A stretch of DNA of 64,000 nucleotides from Luteipulveratus halotolerans (GCF_001247745.1 NZ_LAIR01000002.1:2108001-2172000), one strand, 5' to 3'; counted from the first letter of the stretch, positions 26,178 through 34,621 are shown. Notes: generated from the letters alone by a model not told the origin. Program-made: numbers and translations.

Positions 26178-26450
26178 TCAGCCGGTGACGAACTCGGCGG
26201 CTCCGCCGACCTCACCCACGCTCACCTCGACAGCGTCGACCACCGCCCGCGGGGAGCCCTCGTGGCACCACGCGACCAGTGCGCGTACGGCGTCGGGCTC
26301 GCCCTCGAAGTGACCGCGCACCGAGCCGTCGGCGTGGTTGCGAGCCCAGCCCTTCACCCGGAGCTCGACGGCACGCTCGCGGCAGCGCGCACGGAAGAAC
26401 ACGCCCTGTACGACGCCGGTCACCCGGACGTCCACCGCAACTGTCGTCAC
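26178..26450 (-). CDS. Acylphosphatase
   Basis: A 90-residue protein hydrolysing acyl phosphates. VTGVVQGVFFRARCRERAVE contains the phosphate-binding VQGVFFR with the catalytic arginine, and GWARNHADGSVRGHFEG contains the catalytic asparagine. Together they meet the family signature. I use the GTG at 26450, which gives the usual 90-residue size; a TTG at 26468 would add 6 residues. No clear ribosome binding site supports either. It lies tail to tail with the kinase gene (6 bp). Confidence 0.9.
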   Translation of the reverse strand: MTTVAVDVRVTGVVQGVFFRARCRERAVELRVKGWARNHADGSVRGHFEGEPDAVRALVAWCHEGSPRAVVDAVEVSVGEVGGAAEFVTG

Positions 26451-26488
26451 GGTCGCATCGTGCCGCAACGACTCACGGCAGCGCCACG

Positions 26489-26914
26489 TCAGGCGGCCTC
26501 GACCGCGAGCAGCTCGTCAGGCGAGAACACCTGGACCCGACCCTCGGTCGCCAGGTGCAGAGGCCACTGCGGCTGCAGGTCGGCGAACGCGCGGGTGAGC
26601 GCGACGGCCCAGCGACGGTCCGCGTCCGTCATCGCGGACGTGCCGGGTCGCGCCAGCAGCATCGGCACGGACCAGACGTCGAGCTCGCGGCGGAGCCGGT
26701 CGACGAAGCCGACGATCCCGGCGAGCTCCTCGTCGTCGGGCTCGGGCGGCACACCGTCGACCGGCACGATCACCGGCGCCGGCCTGCCGTGCTCGTCGAG
26801 GAAGATCAACCACAGGCTCCTGTACGCGAACCCCTCCTCCCCCATCAGCTCACGCCAGGTGGTGAGCAGGTCGTCGTGCGTGCGGATTACGGTGTCGCGC
26901 AAAGGTTTCGTCAT
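26489..26914 (-). CDS. Hypothetical protein
   Basis: A 141-residue protein I do not recognise. It starts MTKPLRDTVIRTHDDLLTTW, contains SLWLIFLDEHGRPAPVIVPVDG, an acidic PPEPDDEELAG segment and ends FSPDELLAVEAA. The LIFLDEHGR...VIVPV stretch recalls a beta-hairpin from JAB/RadC-like folds, but no HxH metal site is visible. No signal peptide or membrane segment. A GTG at 26935 is an alternative start, 7 codons longer. It has actinobacterial-looking codon use like its neighbours, and sits between acylphosphatase and HIT on the same strand. Confidence 0.65.
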   Translation of the reverse strand: MTKPLRDTVIRTHDDLLTTWRELMGEEGFAYRSLWLIFLDEHGRPAPVIVPVDGVPPEPDDEELAGIVGFVDRLRRELDVWSVPMLLARPGTSAMTDADRRWAVALTRAFADLQPQWPLHLATEGRVQVFSPDELLAVEAA

Positions 26915-26953
26915 GCCGCGAGCATGGCTGCTCACGGTCGGACGCGTCGCTCG

Positions 26954-27421
26954 TCATCCACAGGCATCGAGCGCGACGCGCAACCGGTCGGCGTACGCCC
27001 CGCGCTCGCCGACGTCGTACCAGCCCGCCTCGTCGTGCCGCTGGTACAGCCGGTCGTCGGTCCAGCGCGGGAAGACATGGACGTGCAGGTGCCAGACGTC
27101 CTGGTTGCCGGCCGGTTCGTTGTGCTGCCGGGTCGAGGTGCCGTCGCAGCCGTACGCCGAACGCATCGCGGTCGCGACCCGGCGAGTGAGGTCCCAGACG
27201 GCGTGCCCGTCGGCGGGCTCGATGTCGTACAGGTTCTCGACGTGCTTGACCGGGATCACCAGCACGGCACCGGGATTGGCTGGCCACCACTTCGGCGCGA
27301 CGCGCGCGAACGCCCGCTCGCCACGGGCGACGATGTCGCTCTCGGCGTTGTTCGCGCCGTGCTCACCGCGCAGCAGCCGGCAGAACGGGCAGTCGTACTC
27401 GGACGGCTCGTGGTTCCACAC
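26954..27421 (-). CDS. HIT family nucleotide hydrolase/transferase
   Basis: A 155-residue histidine-triad protein. The motif HLHVHVF is at residues 111-117 (His111, 113, 115), and an N-terminal CPFC (residues 11-14) recalls the zinc-type Cys pair of many HIT proteins. NPGAVLVIPVKHVENLYDI is the typical central strand. It likely hydrolyses dinucleotide or nucleoside phosphoramidate substrates. I chose GTG at 27421, 7 nt from a -10-like TAGGGT; the open frame extends far upstream across the divergent gene but without family similarity. Confidence 0.88.
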   Translation of the reverse strand: MWNHEPSEYDCPFCRLLRGEHGANNAESDIVARGERAFARVAPKWWPANPGAVLVIPVKHVENLYDIEPADGHAVWDLTRRVATAMRSAYGCDGTSTRQHNEPAGNQDVWHLHVHVFPRWTDDRLYQRHDEAGWYDVGERGAYADRLRVALDACG

Positions 27422-27428
27422 GCCGCTG

Positions 27429-27438
27429 ACCCTAGGGT
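27429..27438. promoter_or_regulatory. Palindromic bidirectional -10 for two divergent leaderless genes
   Basis: ACCCTAGGGT is a perfect 10-bp palindrome. Read rightward, TAGGGT (27433-27438) ends 7 nt before the ATG at 27446; read leftward, TAGGGT (27434-27429) ends 7 nt before the GTG at 27421. The two starts are thus symmetric about one shared -10. No ribosome binding site fits on either side. Confidence 0.6.
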
Positions 27439-27445
27439 GGCGCGC

Positions 27446-28168
27446 ATGACCGATGCACCCGAAGCCATCGTCCGTGACCTCGCTCCGACCGGCACGCTCC
27501 GCGCGTCGATCAACCTCGGCAACCCGGTGCTCGCGCAGGGCACGCCCGAGCAGCCGAGCGGGATCACCGTCGACCTCGCACGCGAGGTGGGCCGCCGGCT
27601 CGGGGTGCCGGTCGAGCTCAACTGCTTCGACGCCGCACGCAAGTCGTTCGAGGCGCTGACGTCCGGCGCGGCCGACCTGGGCTTCATGGCGATCGAGCCA
27701 AAGCGCGCCGAGCAGGTGGCGTTCACCGCGGCGTACGTCGTGATCGAGGGCGTCTACGTCGTGCCGACCGACTCCGAGCTGCGCACGGTCGCCGACGTCG
27801 ACCGCGCCGGCGTACGCATCGGCGTCAAGGAGGGCTCGGCGTACGACCTCTACCTCACCCGCACGCTCGAGCACGCCGAGCCGGTGCGCGGCGCCGAGGG
27901 CACTGACGTGTTCGCCGAGCAGGGTCTGGAGGCCGGCGCCGGCATCCGCCAGCCCGTGACGGCGTACGTCGAGTCGCACGAGGGCGTGCGACTGATCGCC
28001 GAGGCGTTCATGCAGATCCAGCAGGCGGTCGCGACCACCAAGGACCGCTCGCCCGAGACGGTGGCCTTCATCGCCGAGACCGTCGAGGAGCTCAAGGCGA
28101 GTGGCTTCGTCCGCGAGTCGCTCGACCGGGCCGGCCAGGCCGACACGCAGGTCGCTCCCCCGGCCTGA
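27446..28168 (+). CDS. Solute-binding-protein family 3 domain protein without signal peptide
   Basis: A 240-residue protein matching amino-acid-type periplasmic binding proteins (SBP_bac_3): TGTLRASINLGNPVLAQG, ITVDLAREVGRRLGVPVELNCFDA, ADLGFMAIEPKRAEQVAFTAAYVVIEGVYVV and VRIGVKEGSAYDLYLTR (all in order). It starts MTDAPEAIVRDLAPTGTL with no signal peptide, lipobox or membrane anchor, so it appears cytosolic. No permease or ATPase gene is nearby. It may be an intracellular ligand sensor or cyclohexadienyl dehydratase-like enzyme. Divergent from the HIT gene. Confidence 0.82.
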   Translation: MTDAPEAIVRDLAPTGTLRASINLGNPVLAQGTPEQPSGITVDLAREVGRRLGVPVELNCFDAARKSFEALTSGAADLGFMAIEPKRAEQVAFTAAYVVIEGVYVVPTDSELRTVADVDRAGVRIGVKEGSAYDLYLTRTLEHAEPVRGAEGTDVFAEQGLEAGAGIRQPVTAYVESHEGVRLIAEAFMQIQQAVATTKDRSPETVAFIAETVEELKASGFVRESLDRAGQADTQVAPPA

Positions 28169-28174
28169 TCACGC

Positions 28175-28828
28175 TCAGCCCGTACGCCGGGTGCGCGCCT
28201 CCTGCTGGTACGCCGCGGCCCGCTCTCGCACGTCCGCACTCGCCTTGGCGGGCGACCCGCTGTCGAACGGCGGCTGCGGGTCGTACTCCACCCACAGCTG
28301 GACGGCCTGCGCACTGGTGCGGTCGGTGAGCAGCTCGCTGAGGCGCAGCGCCATGTCGATGCCGCTGGACACCCCGGCCGCCGTGATGACGTGCTGGTCC
28401 GGCAGCTCGACCACACGTCGCTGCGTCGGTCGGGCGCCGAACATCGGGAGCACGTCGAGCACGCTGTAGTGCGAGGTGGCGTCCTGTCCGTCGAGGAGAC
28501 CGGCCGCTGCGAGCAGCAGCGCGCCTGAGCAGACGGACGTCGTCCAGGTCGTCTGCTCGTGAACATCCTTGAGCCACAACGGGATCGGGCCGTTCAGTGC
28601 CTGCTCCGTACCCGGACCACCGGGCACGACGACCGCGTCCGGGTCGGTCACGTCACTCAGCCTGGCCGAGGTGTGCAGCGTCAGCGACCTGACGTCGTCG
28701 ACCACCGGCCCGACCTGCTCGCCCACGAATCGCACCCTGACGCCGGGCGTGAACGCGAGCACCTGGTACGGCCCGACGACGTCGAGCGCGGTGAACCCGT
28801 CGTACAGCGGGATGACGACGTCGGTCAT
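28175..28828 (-). CDS. DJ-1/PfpI family protein
   Basis: A 217-residue GATase1-like protein. MTDVVIPLYDGFTALDVVGPYQVL is the N-terminal strand-helix with the glutamate position replaced by the FTALDVVGP form used by AraC-type/isonitrile hydratase-like members. The nucleophile elbow is TSVCSGALLLAAAGLLDG with Cys100. VVPGGPGTEQAL and GVSSGIDMALRL follow. It lacks the AraC helix-turn-helix domain, so it is a stand-alone enzyme such as an isonitrile hydratase-like protein. The ATG at 28828 is family-typical; upstream frame was rejected. Confidence 0.85.
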   Translation of the reverse strand: MTDVVIPLYDGFTALDVVGPYQVLAFTPGVRVRFVGEQVGPVVDDVRSLTLHTSARLSDVTDPDAVVVPGGPGTEQALNGPIPLWLKDVHEQTTWTTSVCSGALLLAAAGLLDGQDATSHYSVLDVLPMFGARPTQRRVVELPDQHVITAAGVSSGIDMALRLSELLTDRTSAQAVQLWVEYDPQPPFDSGSPAKASADVRERAAAYQQEARTRRTG

Positions 28829-28922
28829 GGGAACGCTCCGTCCTGGCGGTGTGGTCCTCCCACGATCGACGGCCGACGTCGCGTGGCGCAACGACAGGCA
28901 CCCCAGCAGAACGGACGCCACC

Positions 28923-28928
28923 TAGCCT
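28923..28928 (+). promoter_or_regulatory. Putative leaderless -10 element of the DUF255 gene
   Basis: TAGCCT ends 7 nt before the ATG at 28936. It lies in the 107-bp divergent space shared with the PfpI gene; no ribosome binding site precedes the ATG. Confidence 0.45.
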
Positions 28929-28935
28929 GGTGACC

Positions 28936-30927
28936 ATGACCAACCGGCTCGCCGTCTCCCTCAGCCCCTACCTGCGCCAGCACGCCGACAACCCCGTGCA
29001 CTGGCGCGAGTGGGACGAGGCCGCCTTCGCCGAGGCCCGTGAGCGTGACGTCCCCGTCCTGCTGTCGGTCGGCTACGCCGCCTGCCACTGGTGCCATGTG
29101 ATGGCCCACGAGTCGTTCGAGGACCACGAGGTCGCCACCGCGCTCAACGAGGCCTTCGTGTGCGTCAAGGTCGACCGCGAAGAGCGCCCCGACATCGACG
29201 CGGTCTACATGCAGGCGACCGTGGCGATGACAGGTCAGGGTGGTTGGCCGATGACGTGCCTGCTCACGCCGTCGGGCGATCCGTTCTTCGCAGGCACCTA
29301 CCTCCCGAAACCCCAGCTGTTGCAGCTGATATCGGCCGCGACCGAGGCCTGGCGGACACGCCGGGACGAGGTGGTCGCGAGCGGCTCACACATCTCCGAG
29401 CGACTGCGCGACATCGCCCTGCCGACCACACCCGGCGACCTCACGGACACCCGGCTGCAGGACGCGTCGGATGCGCTCGCACGCGGATTCGACTGGCAGC
29501 ACGGCGGATTCGGCAAAGCGCCCAAGTTCCCGCCCACGATGACGCTCGAGTTCCTGCTGCGTCACCACGCTCGTACAGGCGATGAGAGGTCGCTGCGTAT
29601 GGCCACCGAGACGTGCGAGGCGATGGCCCGCGGCGGGATGTACGACCAGCTCGACGGAGGCTTCGCGCGCTACAGCGTGGACGCCGCCTGGGTCGTGCCG
29701 CACTTCGAGAAGATGCTCTACGACAACGCCCAGCTGATGCGCCTCTACTCCCATCACTGGCGCGCGAGCGGCGATCCCCTGTCAGCCCGAATCGCCTGCG
29801 AGACAGCGGATTTCGTCGTACGCCGGCTCGGCATCGACGAGGGTGCCCTGGCCTCCGCCCTCGACGCCGACACCGACGGCGTCGAGGGCCTCACGTATGC
29901 ATGGACGCCCGACCAGCTGGTCGACGTGCTGGGCGAGGAGGACGGCGTACGCGCGGCACGCCTGCTCACCGTGACCGCTGACGGCACGTTCGAGCACGGC
30001 ACCTCGACGCTTCAGCTGCACGCCGACCCGGACGACCGGGACTGGTGGTCCGACGCGCGCCGCCACCTGCTCGAGGCGCGCGACACGCGCCCCCAGCCGG
30101 CCCGCGACGACAAGGTGGTCACCTCCTGGAACGGTCTGGCGATCTCCGGCCTGGTCGAGGTCGGCATGCTCCTCGAGCGACCCGATCTCGTCGCCGCCGC
30201 GCAGCGCTGCGCGGCGTACGTGCTCGACCACCACCTCGTCGACGGACGCCTGCGGCGTACCTCGCTCGCCGGCCGCATCGGCGTGAGCGCCGGCGTGGCC
30301 GACGACTACGGCAACCTCGCCGAGGGGCTGCTCGTGCTCCACCAGGCCGACGGCGACGTCCGCTGGATCGAGGCCGCGACTGCGCTCCTCGACACGGCGC
30401 TCGAGCAGTTCGCGGCCGACGACGGCGGATTCCACGACACCGCCGCCGACGCCCAGCCGCTGCTGCGTCGACCCCGCGACCCGGCCGACAACGCCGAGCC
30501 GTCGGGCCAGAGCGCCCTTGCCCACGCGCTCCTCACGGCCGCCGCGCTCACCGGCGATGCCCGTTGGCGTACGGCGGCCGAGCAGGCGGTCCGCGCGGGC
30601 GCGTCCGTCGCCACCCGCGACCCGCGGTTCGCCGGATGGACGCTCGCGGCCGCCGAGGCGCTCGCCTCCGGCCCGTTGCAGGTTGCCGTCGCCACCGACG
30701 ACGCCGAGCGCGCTACGGCGCTCGTCCGAGCCGCCTGGCTCAGCCCGTCGCCCGGCCTGGTGCGGGTGGTCGGCGAGCCCGACCGGCCCGGCGTACCGCT
30801 GCTCGAGGGCAGACCGTTGCTCGGCGACGCACCGACCGCGTACGTCTGTCACGGATTCGTCTGCGACCTGCCGCGCACCGACGTGACCGAGGTGGAGACC
30901 GCCCTTCGGCGCCGTGCCACCGTCTAG
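28936..30927 (+). CDS. DUF255 thioredoxin-like / six-hairpin glycosidase-like protein (YyaL/SSP411)
   Basis: A 663-residue two-part protein. The N-terminal thioredoxin-like DUF255 domain has SPYLRQHADNPVHWREW, then GYAACHWCHVMAHESFED with Cys50-x-x-Cys53, and EERPDIDAVYM. GGWPMTCLLTPSGDPFFAGTY closes it. The C-terminal part is an alpha/alpha-toroid resembling glycosidases or N-acylglucosamine epimerases (GGMYDQLDGGFARYSVD, PHFEKMLYDNAQL). The family is widespread (YyaL, human SPATA20) with unknown activity. ATG at 28936 chosen because family similarity begins there. Confidence 0.9.
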   Translation: MTNRLAVSLSPYLRQHADNPVHWREWDEAAFAEARERDVPVLLSVGYAACHWCHVMAHESFEDHEVATALNEAFVCVKVDREERPDIDAVYMQATVAMTGQGGWPMTCLLTPSGDPFFAGTYLPKPQLLQLISAATEAWRTRRDEVVASGSHISERLRDIALPTTPGDLTDTRLQDASDALARGFDWQHGGFGKAPKFPPTMTLEFLLRHHARTGDERSLRMATETCEAMARGGMYDQLDGGFARYSVDAAWVVPHFEKMLYDNAQLMRLYSHHWRASGDPLSARIACETADFVVRRLGIDEGALASALDADTDGVEGLTYAWTPDQLVDVLGEEDGVRAARLLTVTADGTFEHGTSTLQLHADPDDRDWWSDARRHLLEARDTRPQPARDDKVVTSWNGLAISGLVEVGMLLERPDLVAAAQRCAAYVLDHHLVDGRLRRTSLAGRIGVSAGVADDYGNLAEGLLVLHQADGDVRWIEAATALLDTALEQFAADDGGFHDTAADAQPLLRRPRDPADNAEPSGQSALAHALLTAAALTGDARWRTAAEQAVRAGASVATRDPRFAGWTLAAAEALASGPLQVAVATDDAERATALVRAAWLSPSPGLVRVVGEPDRPGVPLLEGRPLLGDAPTAYVCHGFVCDLPRTDVTEVETALRRRATV

Positions 30928-30930
30928 GGT
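30925..30930 (+). promoter_or_regulatory. Putative leaderless -10 element of the first capA-like gene
   Basis: TAGGGT ends 6 nt before the ATG at 30937; its first three bases are the TAG stop codon of the preceding gene. Confidence 0.42.
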
Positions 30931-30936
30931 GCGCGT

Positions 30937-32124
30937 ATGCGTTGTGGGGGAGCTCTGCTGGCGGTCGCCGTCAGCCTGTCGTTGGTGGCCTGCTCGTCGC
31001 TCGGAGGCGGTGACGACGACGGTGGCGCGCAGACCGGTAAGCCTGCTCCGAGCGCGGCCGGCACGACCAGCGACCCGGCCCCGAAGACCGTCACCGTCAC
31101 GGGTTCGGGCGACATCCTCGTGCACGTCCCGCTCGCCAAGAACGCCGCCGCCAACGCCCAGCGCTCCGGCAAGGGCCAGTACGACTTCGCGCCGATGTTC
31201 GACGACGTCCGGCCCGTGCTCAGCGCGGCCGACGTGTCGATCTGCCACCAGGAGACGCCGATCTCCTCCACCAACGACGACCTGAGCAAGCCCGGTTCGC
31301 TGGTCTACAACGTGCCGCGCGAGATCGCCCGCGACCTCAAGGGCGCCGGCTTCGACGGCTGCGAGACGGCGTCCAACCACACCTGGGACCGTGGTGCCCA
31401 AGGCATCGACACCACCCGTCAGCAGCTCACCGCCGCCGGGCTCAAGGTCGCCGGCCCGACGACGTCGGCGTCCGACCCGGGCATGCCCGCGATCTACGAG
31501 ACCAAGAGCGGCGCCAAGGTCGCCAACCTCAGCTACACCTACACCATCCTCAACCAGTCCGGCCCCAACACCCACCTGCCGCCGGGTGCGCCCTACCTCA
31601 AGCGCTACCTGTGGCCGGCCATCGGGGCGCAGGGCATCCTCGCCGACGCCAAGAAGGCCAAGGACGACGGCGCCGACATCGTCGTCGTCAGCATGCACTG
31701 GGGCACGGAGTACGAACCGGCTCCGACCAAGGACCAGCAGTCGATCGCCCGCCAGCTGCTGCAGTCGCCCTACGTCGACGGCATCTTCGGCGCACACGCC
31801 CACCTGATCCAGCCGTGCGCGACGATCAACGGCAAGACCGTCTTCTACGGTCTCGGCAACTTCCTGTCCAACCAGGGCACCGGCCAGGCCGGCACGCTCA
31901 GCGACAAGAACGCCGACGGCGTGATCGCGCGCCTGACGTTCACCCAGGGCGCCGACGGCAAGTGGACGCAGAAGGCGTCGTACCAGCCGACGATGGTCGA
32001 CATCCCCGGCAAGCACGTGATCCGCCTGTCGAGCCAGTCCACCAACCCCAAGTCGTTCAAGCGCACCGAGACCACGCTGGGCAAGCTCGGCACCTGCAAG
32101 GCCACGCCGAGCGACGGCGGCTGA
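30937..32124 (+). CDS. CapA-family lipoprotein (PGA_cap metallophosphatase fold), copy 1
   Basis: A 395-residue exported protein. The signal peptide ends LSLVAC with lipobox Cys19, followed by a Gly/Asp/Pro-rich linker. The CapA domain shows TGSGDILVHVP, HQETPIS, NHTWDRGAQGIDTT, VVVSMHWGTEYE and GAHAHLIQPC with YGLGNFLSNQ. These are the calcineurin-like motifs of the PgsA/CapA family. Members support poly-gamma-glutamate capsule or other cell-envelope functions, but no capB/capC lies nearby. A second copy follows 3 bp downstream. Confidence 0.9.
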   Translation: MRCGGALLAVAVSLSLVACSSLGGGDDDGGAQTGKPAPSAAGTTSDPAPKTVTVTGSGDILVHVPLAKNAAANAQRSGKGQYDFAPMFDDVRPVLSAADVSICHQETPISSTNDDLSKPGSLVYNVPREIARDLKGAGFDGCETASNHTWDRGAQGIDTTRQQLTAAGLKVAGPTTSASDPGMPAIYETKSGAKVANLSYTYTILNQSGPNTHLPPGAPYLKRYLWPAIGAQGILADAKKAKDDGADIVVVSMHWGTEYEPAPTKDQQSIARQLLQSPYVDGIFGAHAHLIQPCATINGKTVFYGLGNFLSNQGTGQAGTLSDKNADGVIARLTFTQGADGKWTQKASYQPTMVDIPGKHVIRLSSQSTNPKSFKRTETTLGKLGTCKATPSDGG

Positions 32125-32127
32125 CCG

Positions 32128-33294
32128 GTGCGACGCGCCTTCGCAGCAGCAGCCGGCGTCGTCCTCCTCACGTCGTGCTCGACCGGCGCCGGTGACGGCG
32201 GCGCGAGCACCGCGCGTACGACAGGGGCTCCGCCCTCCGGCCACACCACTGCGCCTCCTGCGACGGCCCCGGCCCGCACGGCACCCCGCCCGCCGGCGTC
32301 GGTCACGATCTCGGCGATCGGCGACGTGCTCCCCCATGCGTCGGTCAACCGCGATGCGGCACGCGGCGGCTCGTACGACTACGACCGCATGTTCGCCGCG
32401 GTCGAGCCGGTGATCCAACGGTCCACGGTCGGCATCTGCCAGCTCGAGACGGCGCTGTCGGCGGACAACACCAGGCTCACCCGCAAGAACACGTTCAACT
32501 CGCCCCACGAGCTCGCGCGCACCCTGCACGACGTCGGCTTCGACGGGTGCAGCACCGCCAACAACCACACCTGGGACGCCGGGATGCGCGGCGTGCGCGA
32601 GACGCGAAAGGTGTTGTCCGACAACGACATCCAAGCGGCAGGACCCACGGCGACAGCGTCCGGGTCTGGTCAGCCGGTCGTCTACGACAGTCCGATGAAG
32701 ATCGCACACCTGTCGCTCAGCTACACGCTGATGAACTCCATCGAGCAGGACACCAGCACCACGCCCCCGGGCGCGCCGTGGATGAAGGACAACCTGTACG
32801 CCGCTCAGAAGGCGAACGGCATCATCGCCTCCGCACGACGCGCCAAGGCGGCGGGCGCCGACCTCGTCGTCGTCTCGCTGCACTGGGGTTCGCAGTTCGA
32901 CCCGGCCGTCACGAAGGACCAGAAGACCATCGGCGACGCACTGCTGAGGTCCGGAGCCGTCGACCTGATCATCGGCGCCCATCCGCACCTGGTCCAGCCG
33001 TGCGCCAAGATCAACGGGCGCTACGTGCTCTACTCCGTCGGCAACTTCCTGTCGACACAAGGCACCGCCGTCGGCTCACCGGCCGGGGCACAGGACGGCG
33101 TCGTGACGACGGTCCGGTTCGACCGTGACGCCGCCGGCCACATCACGCAGTCGCTCACCTTCCGGCCCACGTGGGTCGACCGCGCCGACGGCCACCGCGT
33201 CGTGCTCGCCACCCCCACCTCACATCCCGAGTCCTATCGCCGCACGGTGTCGGCCATGACCCGCGACGGGTGTGATGCGAAGGTGGCGGGGTGA
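32128..33294 (+). CDS. CapA-family lipoprotein, copy 2
   Basis: A 388-residue paralogue of the preceding gene. Signal peptide with lipobox LLTSC (Cys17) and a Thr/Pro/Ala-rich linker. Domain motifs run parallel to copy 1: AIGDVLPHASVN, QLETALS, NHTWDAGMRGVRET, VVVSLHWGSQFD, GAHPHLVQPC and YSVGNFLSTQ. The catalytic-like GAHPH is canonical here, while copy 1 has GAHAH. GTG start 3 bp after copy 1; likely cotranscribed. It overlaps the NUDIX gene by 4 bp (GTGA). Confidence 0.9.
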   Translation: MRRAFAAAAGVVLLTSCSTGAGDGGASTARTTGAPPSGHTTAPPATAPARTAPRPPASVTISAIGDVLPHASVNRDAARGGSYDYDRMFAAVEPVIQRSTVGICQLETALSADNTRLTRKNTFNSPHELARTLHDVGFDGCSTANNHTWDAGMRGVRETRKVLSDNDIQAAGPTATASGSGQPVVYDSPMKIAHLSLSYTLMNSIEQDTSTTPPGAPWMKDNLYAAQKANGIIASARRAKAAGADLVVVSLHWGSQFDPAVTKDQKTIGDALLRSGAVDLIIGAHPHLVQPCAKINGRYVLYSVGNFLSTQGTAVGSPAGAQDGVVTTVRFDRDAAGHITQSLTFRPTWVDRADGHRVVLATPTSHPESYRRTVSAMTRDGCDAKVAG

Positions 33295-33776
33295 CTGCGA
33301 GCTTCCACGTCAACGACCCGAACGCCCCCGCTCCCAACGTCCCTCGTGCGATGGGCGCGCCGATCGTGCTGCTCGACGACCGCGGAGAGCGCGTCCTGCT
33401 CGAGCACCGCTCCGACAGCGATCGGTGGGGGCTGTTCGGCGGTGGCGTCGACGACACCGAGTCGGTGACCGATGCCCTGCACCGCGAGGTGCTCGAGGAG
33501 ACCGGCTTGCGCCTGGCGGAGCACCACCTGCTCGGGATCTTCTCCAACCCGACGAGAATCGCTGCCTACCCCGACGGCAACGTCCGCCAGGTCGTCGCGG
33601 TGACCTTCATCGGGCGACTCGCTCCCGGCGAGCTGCGGCTGAGCGAGGAGTCGCGCGAGGCGGCGTGGTTCGGCTGGGACGAGATCCCCTGGGACAAGGT
33701 CGCCGCAACCCAGCACCTGGCCCTGCAGCGGGCGCGGGTGTGGGTCGACGGCGACCGGACGCCCTACGTCGAGTAG
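33291..33776 (+). CDS. NUDIX hydrolase
   Basis: A 161-residue hydrolase of nucleoside diphosphates linked to another moiety. The NUDIX box is complete: Gly-x5-Glu then x7 and REVLEETGL, within GGGVDDTESV...REVLEETGL near residues 44-66. The rest of the fold is standard (PIVLLDDRGERVLLEHR, FGWDEIPWDK). The GTG overlaps the capA-like stop as GTGA. Substrate unknown. Confidence 0.93.
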   Translation: MTASFHVNDPNAPAPNVPRAMGAPIVLLDDRGERVLLEHRSDSDRWGLFGGGVDDTESVTDALHREVLEETGLRLAEHHLLGIFSNPTRIAAYPDGNVRQVVAVTFIGRLAPGELRLSEESREAAWFGWDEIPWDKVAATQHLALQRARVWVDGDRTPYVE

Positions 33777-33780
33777 CCGT

Positions 33781-34506
33781 TCACCACGGCACGACACCGT
33801 CGGCGTCCACGAACGACCCGGTCGGCGCCTCCAGTGCGCCGAGCACGGTCTTGGCCGCCTGCTCAGCCGTGAGTGGCGCCTGGTCGTGGTTCATCGGCGT
33901 CAGCTCGGTCTGCACGAAGCCGGGGCAGACCGACACCACCCGCACACCGTCGCTCGCCAGGTGCTTGCTCAGCCCGGCCGTCAGGCTGTTCACGGCCGCC
34001 TTGGACGCCTGGTACGCCGGCAGCACCATGCCGTGGAAGGGCGAGGTCTCGTCGAGCTGGTCGGCGACCGACCCCATCCGCGACGACACGTTGACGACGC
34101 GGCCCGACGCGCTGCGACGGAGCAACGGCGCGAACGCCTCGAGCACCAGTGCGACTCCGACGACGTTGGTCCGCAACGTCGCGATGAGCGCATCGGCGTC
34201 GACGAACGCCGGCGGCGTCGTGACGGTCGCCTCCGGCAGGATGCCTGCGTTGTTGACCAGGACGTCGACCCGCCCGTGGCGCTCGGCGAGAGTCCGAGCC
34301 GCTCGCGTGACGCTGTCACGGTCGGTGACGTCCAGCTGCAACGACTCCGCGGCGAGCCCCTCAGCGCGCAGCTCCTGGGCGAGGCACTCGGTGGCCGAGA
34401 CGTTGCGACCGGCGATCACGACGTGGTGCCCCGCTTGGGCAAGAGCGATGGCGGTGGCGCGTCCGAGGCCGCGGTTGGCACCGGTCACGAGGGCGATGGA
34501 CGACAT
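33781..34506 (-). CDS. SDR family NAD(P)-dependent oxidoreductase
   Basis: A 241-residue short-chain dehydrogenase. Cofactor motif TGANRGLGRA (TGxxxGxG) near residue 8, NNAG at about 91, catalytic Ser in VNVSSRMG and YQASK as YxxxK, followed by VCPGFVQTELT. The size fits classical SDRs. The ATG at 34506 has AGGAG about 6 nt upstream. A UUCG-type palindrome lies just upstream. It lies tail to tail with the NUDIX gene. The substrate is unknown. Confidence 0.92.
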   Translation of the reverse strand: MSSIALVTGANRGLGRATAIALAQAGHHVVIAGRNVSATECLAQELRAEGLAAESLQLDVTDRDSVTRAARTLAERHGRVDVLVNNAGILPEATVTTPPAFVDADALIATLRTNVVGVALVLEAFAPLLRRSASGRVVNVSSRMGSVADQLDETSPFHGMVLPAYQASKAAVNSLTAGLSKHLASDGVRVVSVCPGFVQTELTPMNHDQAPLTAEQAAKTVLGALEAPTGSFVDADGVVPW

Positions 34507-34526
34507 GTCAGCTCCTGAAGCTCGAT

Positions 34527-34548
34527 GTACCCCAGTTCGCTGGGGTGC
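34527..34548. promoter_or_regulatory. Palindrome/UUCG hairpin upstream of the SDR gene
   Basis: ACCCCAG-TTCG-CTGGGGT, extended by a wobble and a G-C pair, forms a 9-bp stem with a UUCG tetraloop. It lies 21 bp before the SDR start and 74 bp past the GNAT stop. It may be an operator for the SDR gene or a terminator for the GNAT gene; no U-tract decides the matter. Confidence 0.45.
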
Positions 34549-34621
34549 CAACAGTTTCGGGAGTCGCCCTGCGCGGTGCTGGCAGAAGAACGACACGTCG
34601 CTTTCTCGCGAGTTCGGGTCG

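Noticed and set aside
29782..33060. Open frame of 1092 codons opposite the DUF255 and capA-like genes
   Set aside because: Antisense to three genes with clear domains; no start signal or protein-like features.
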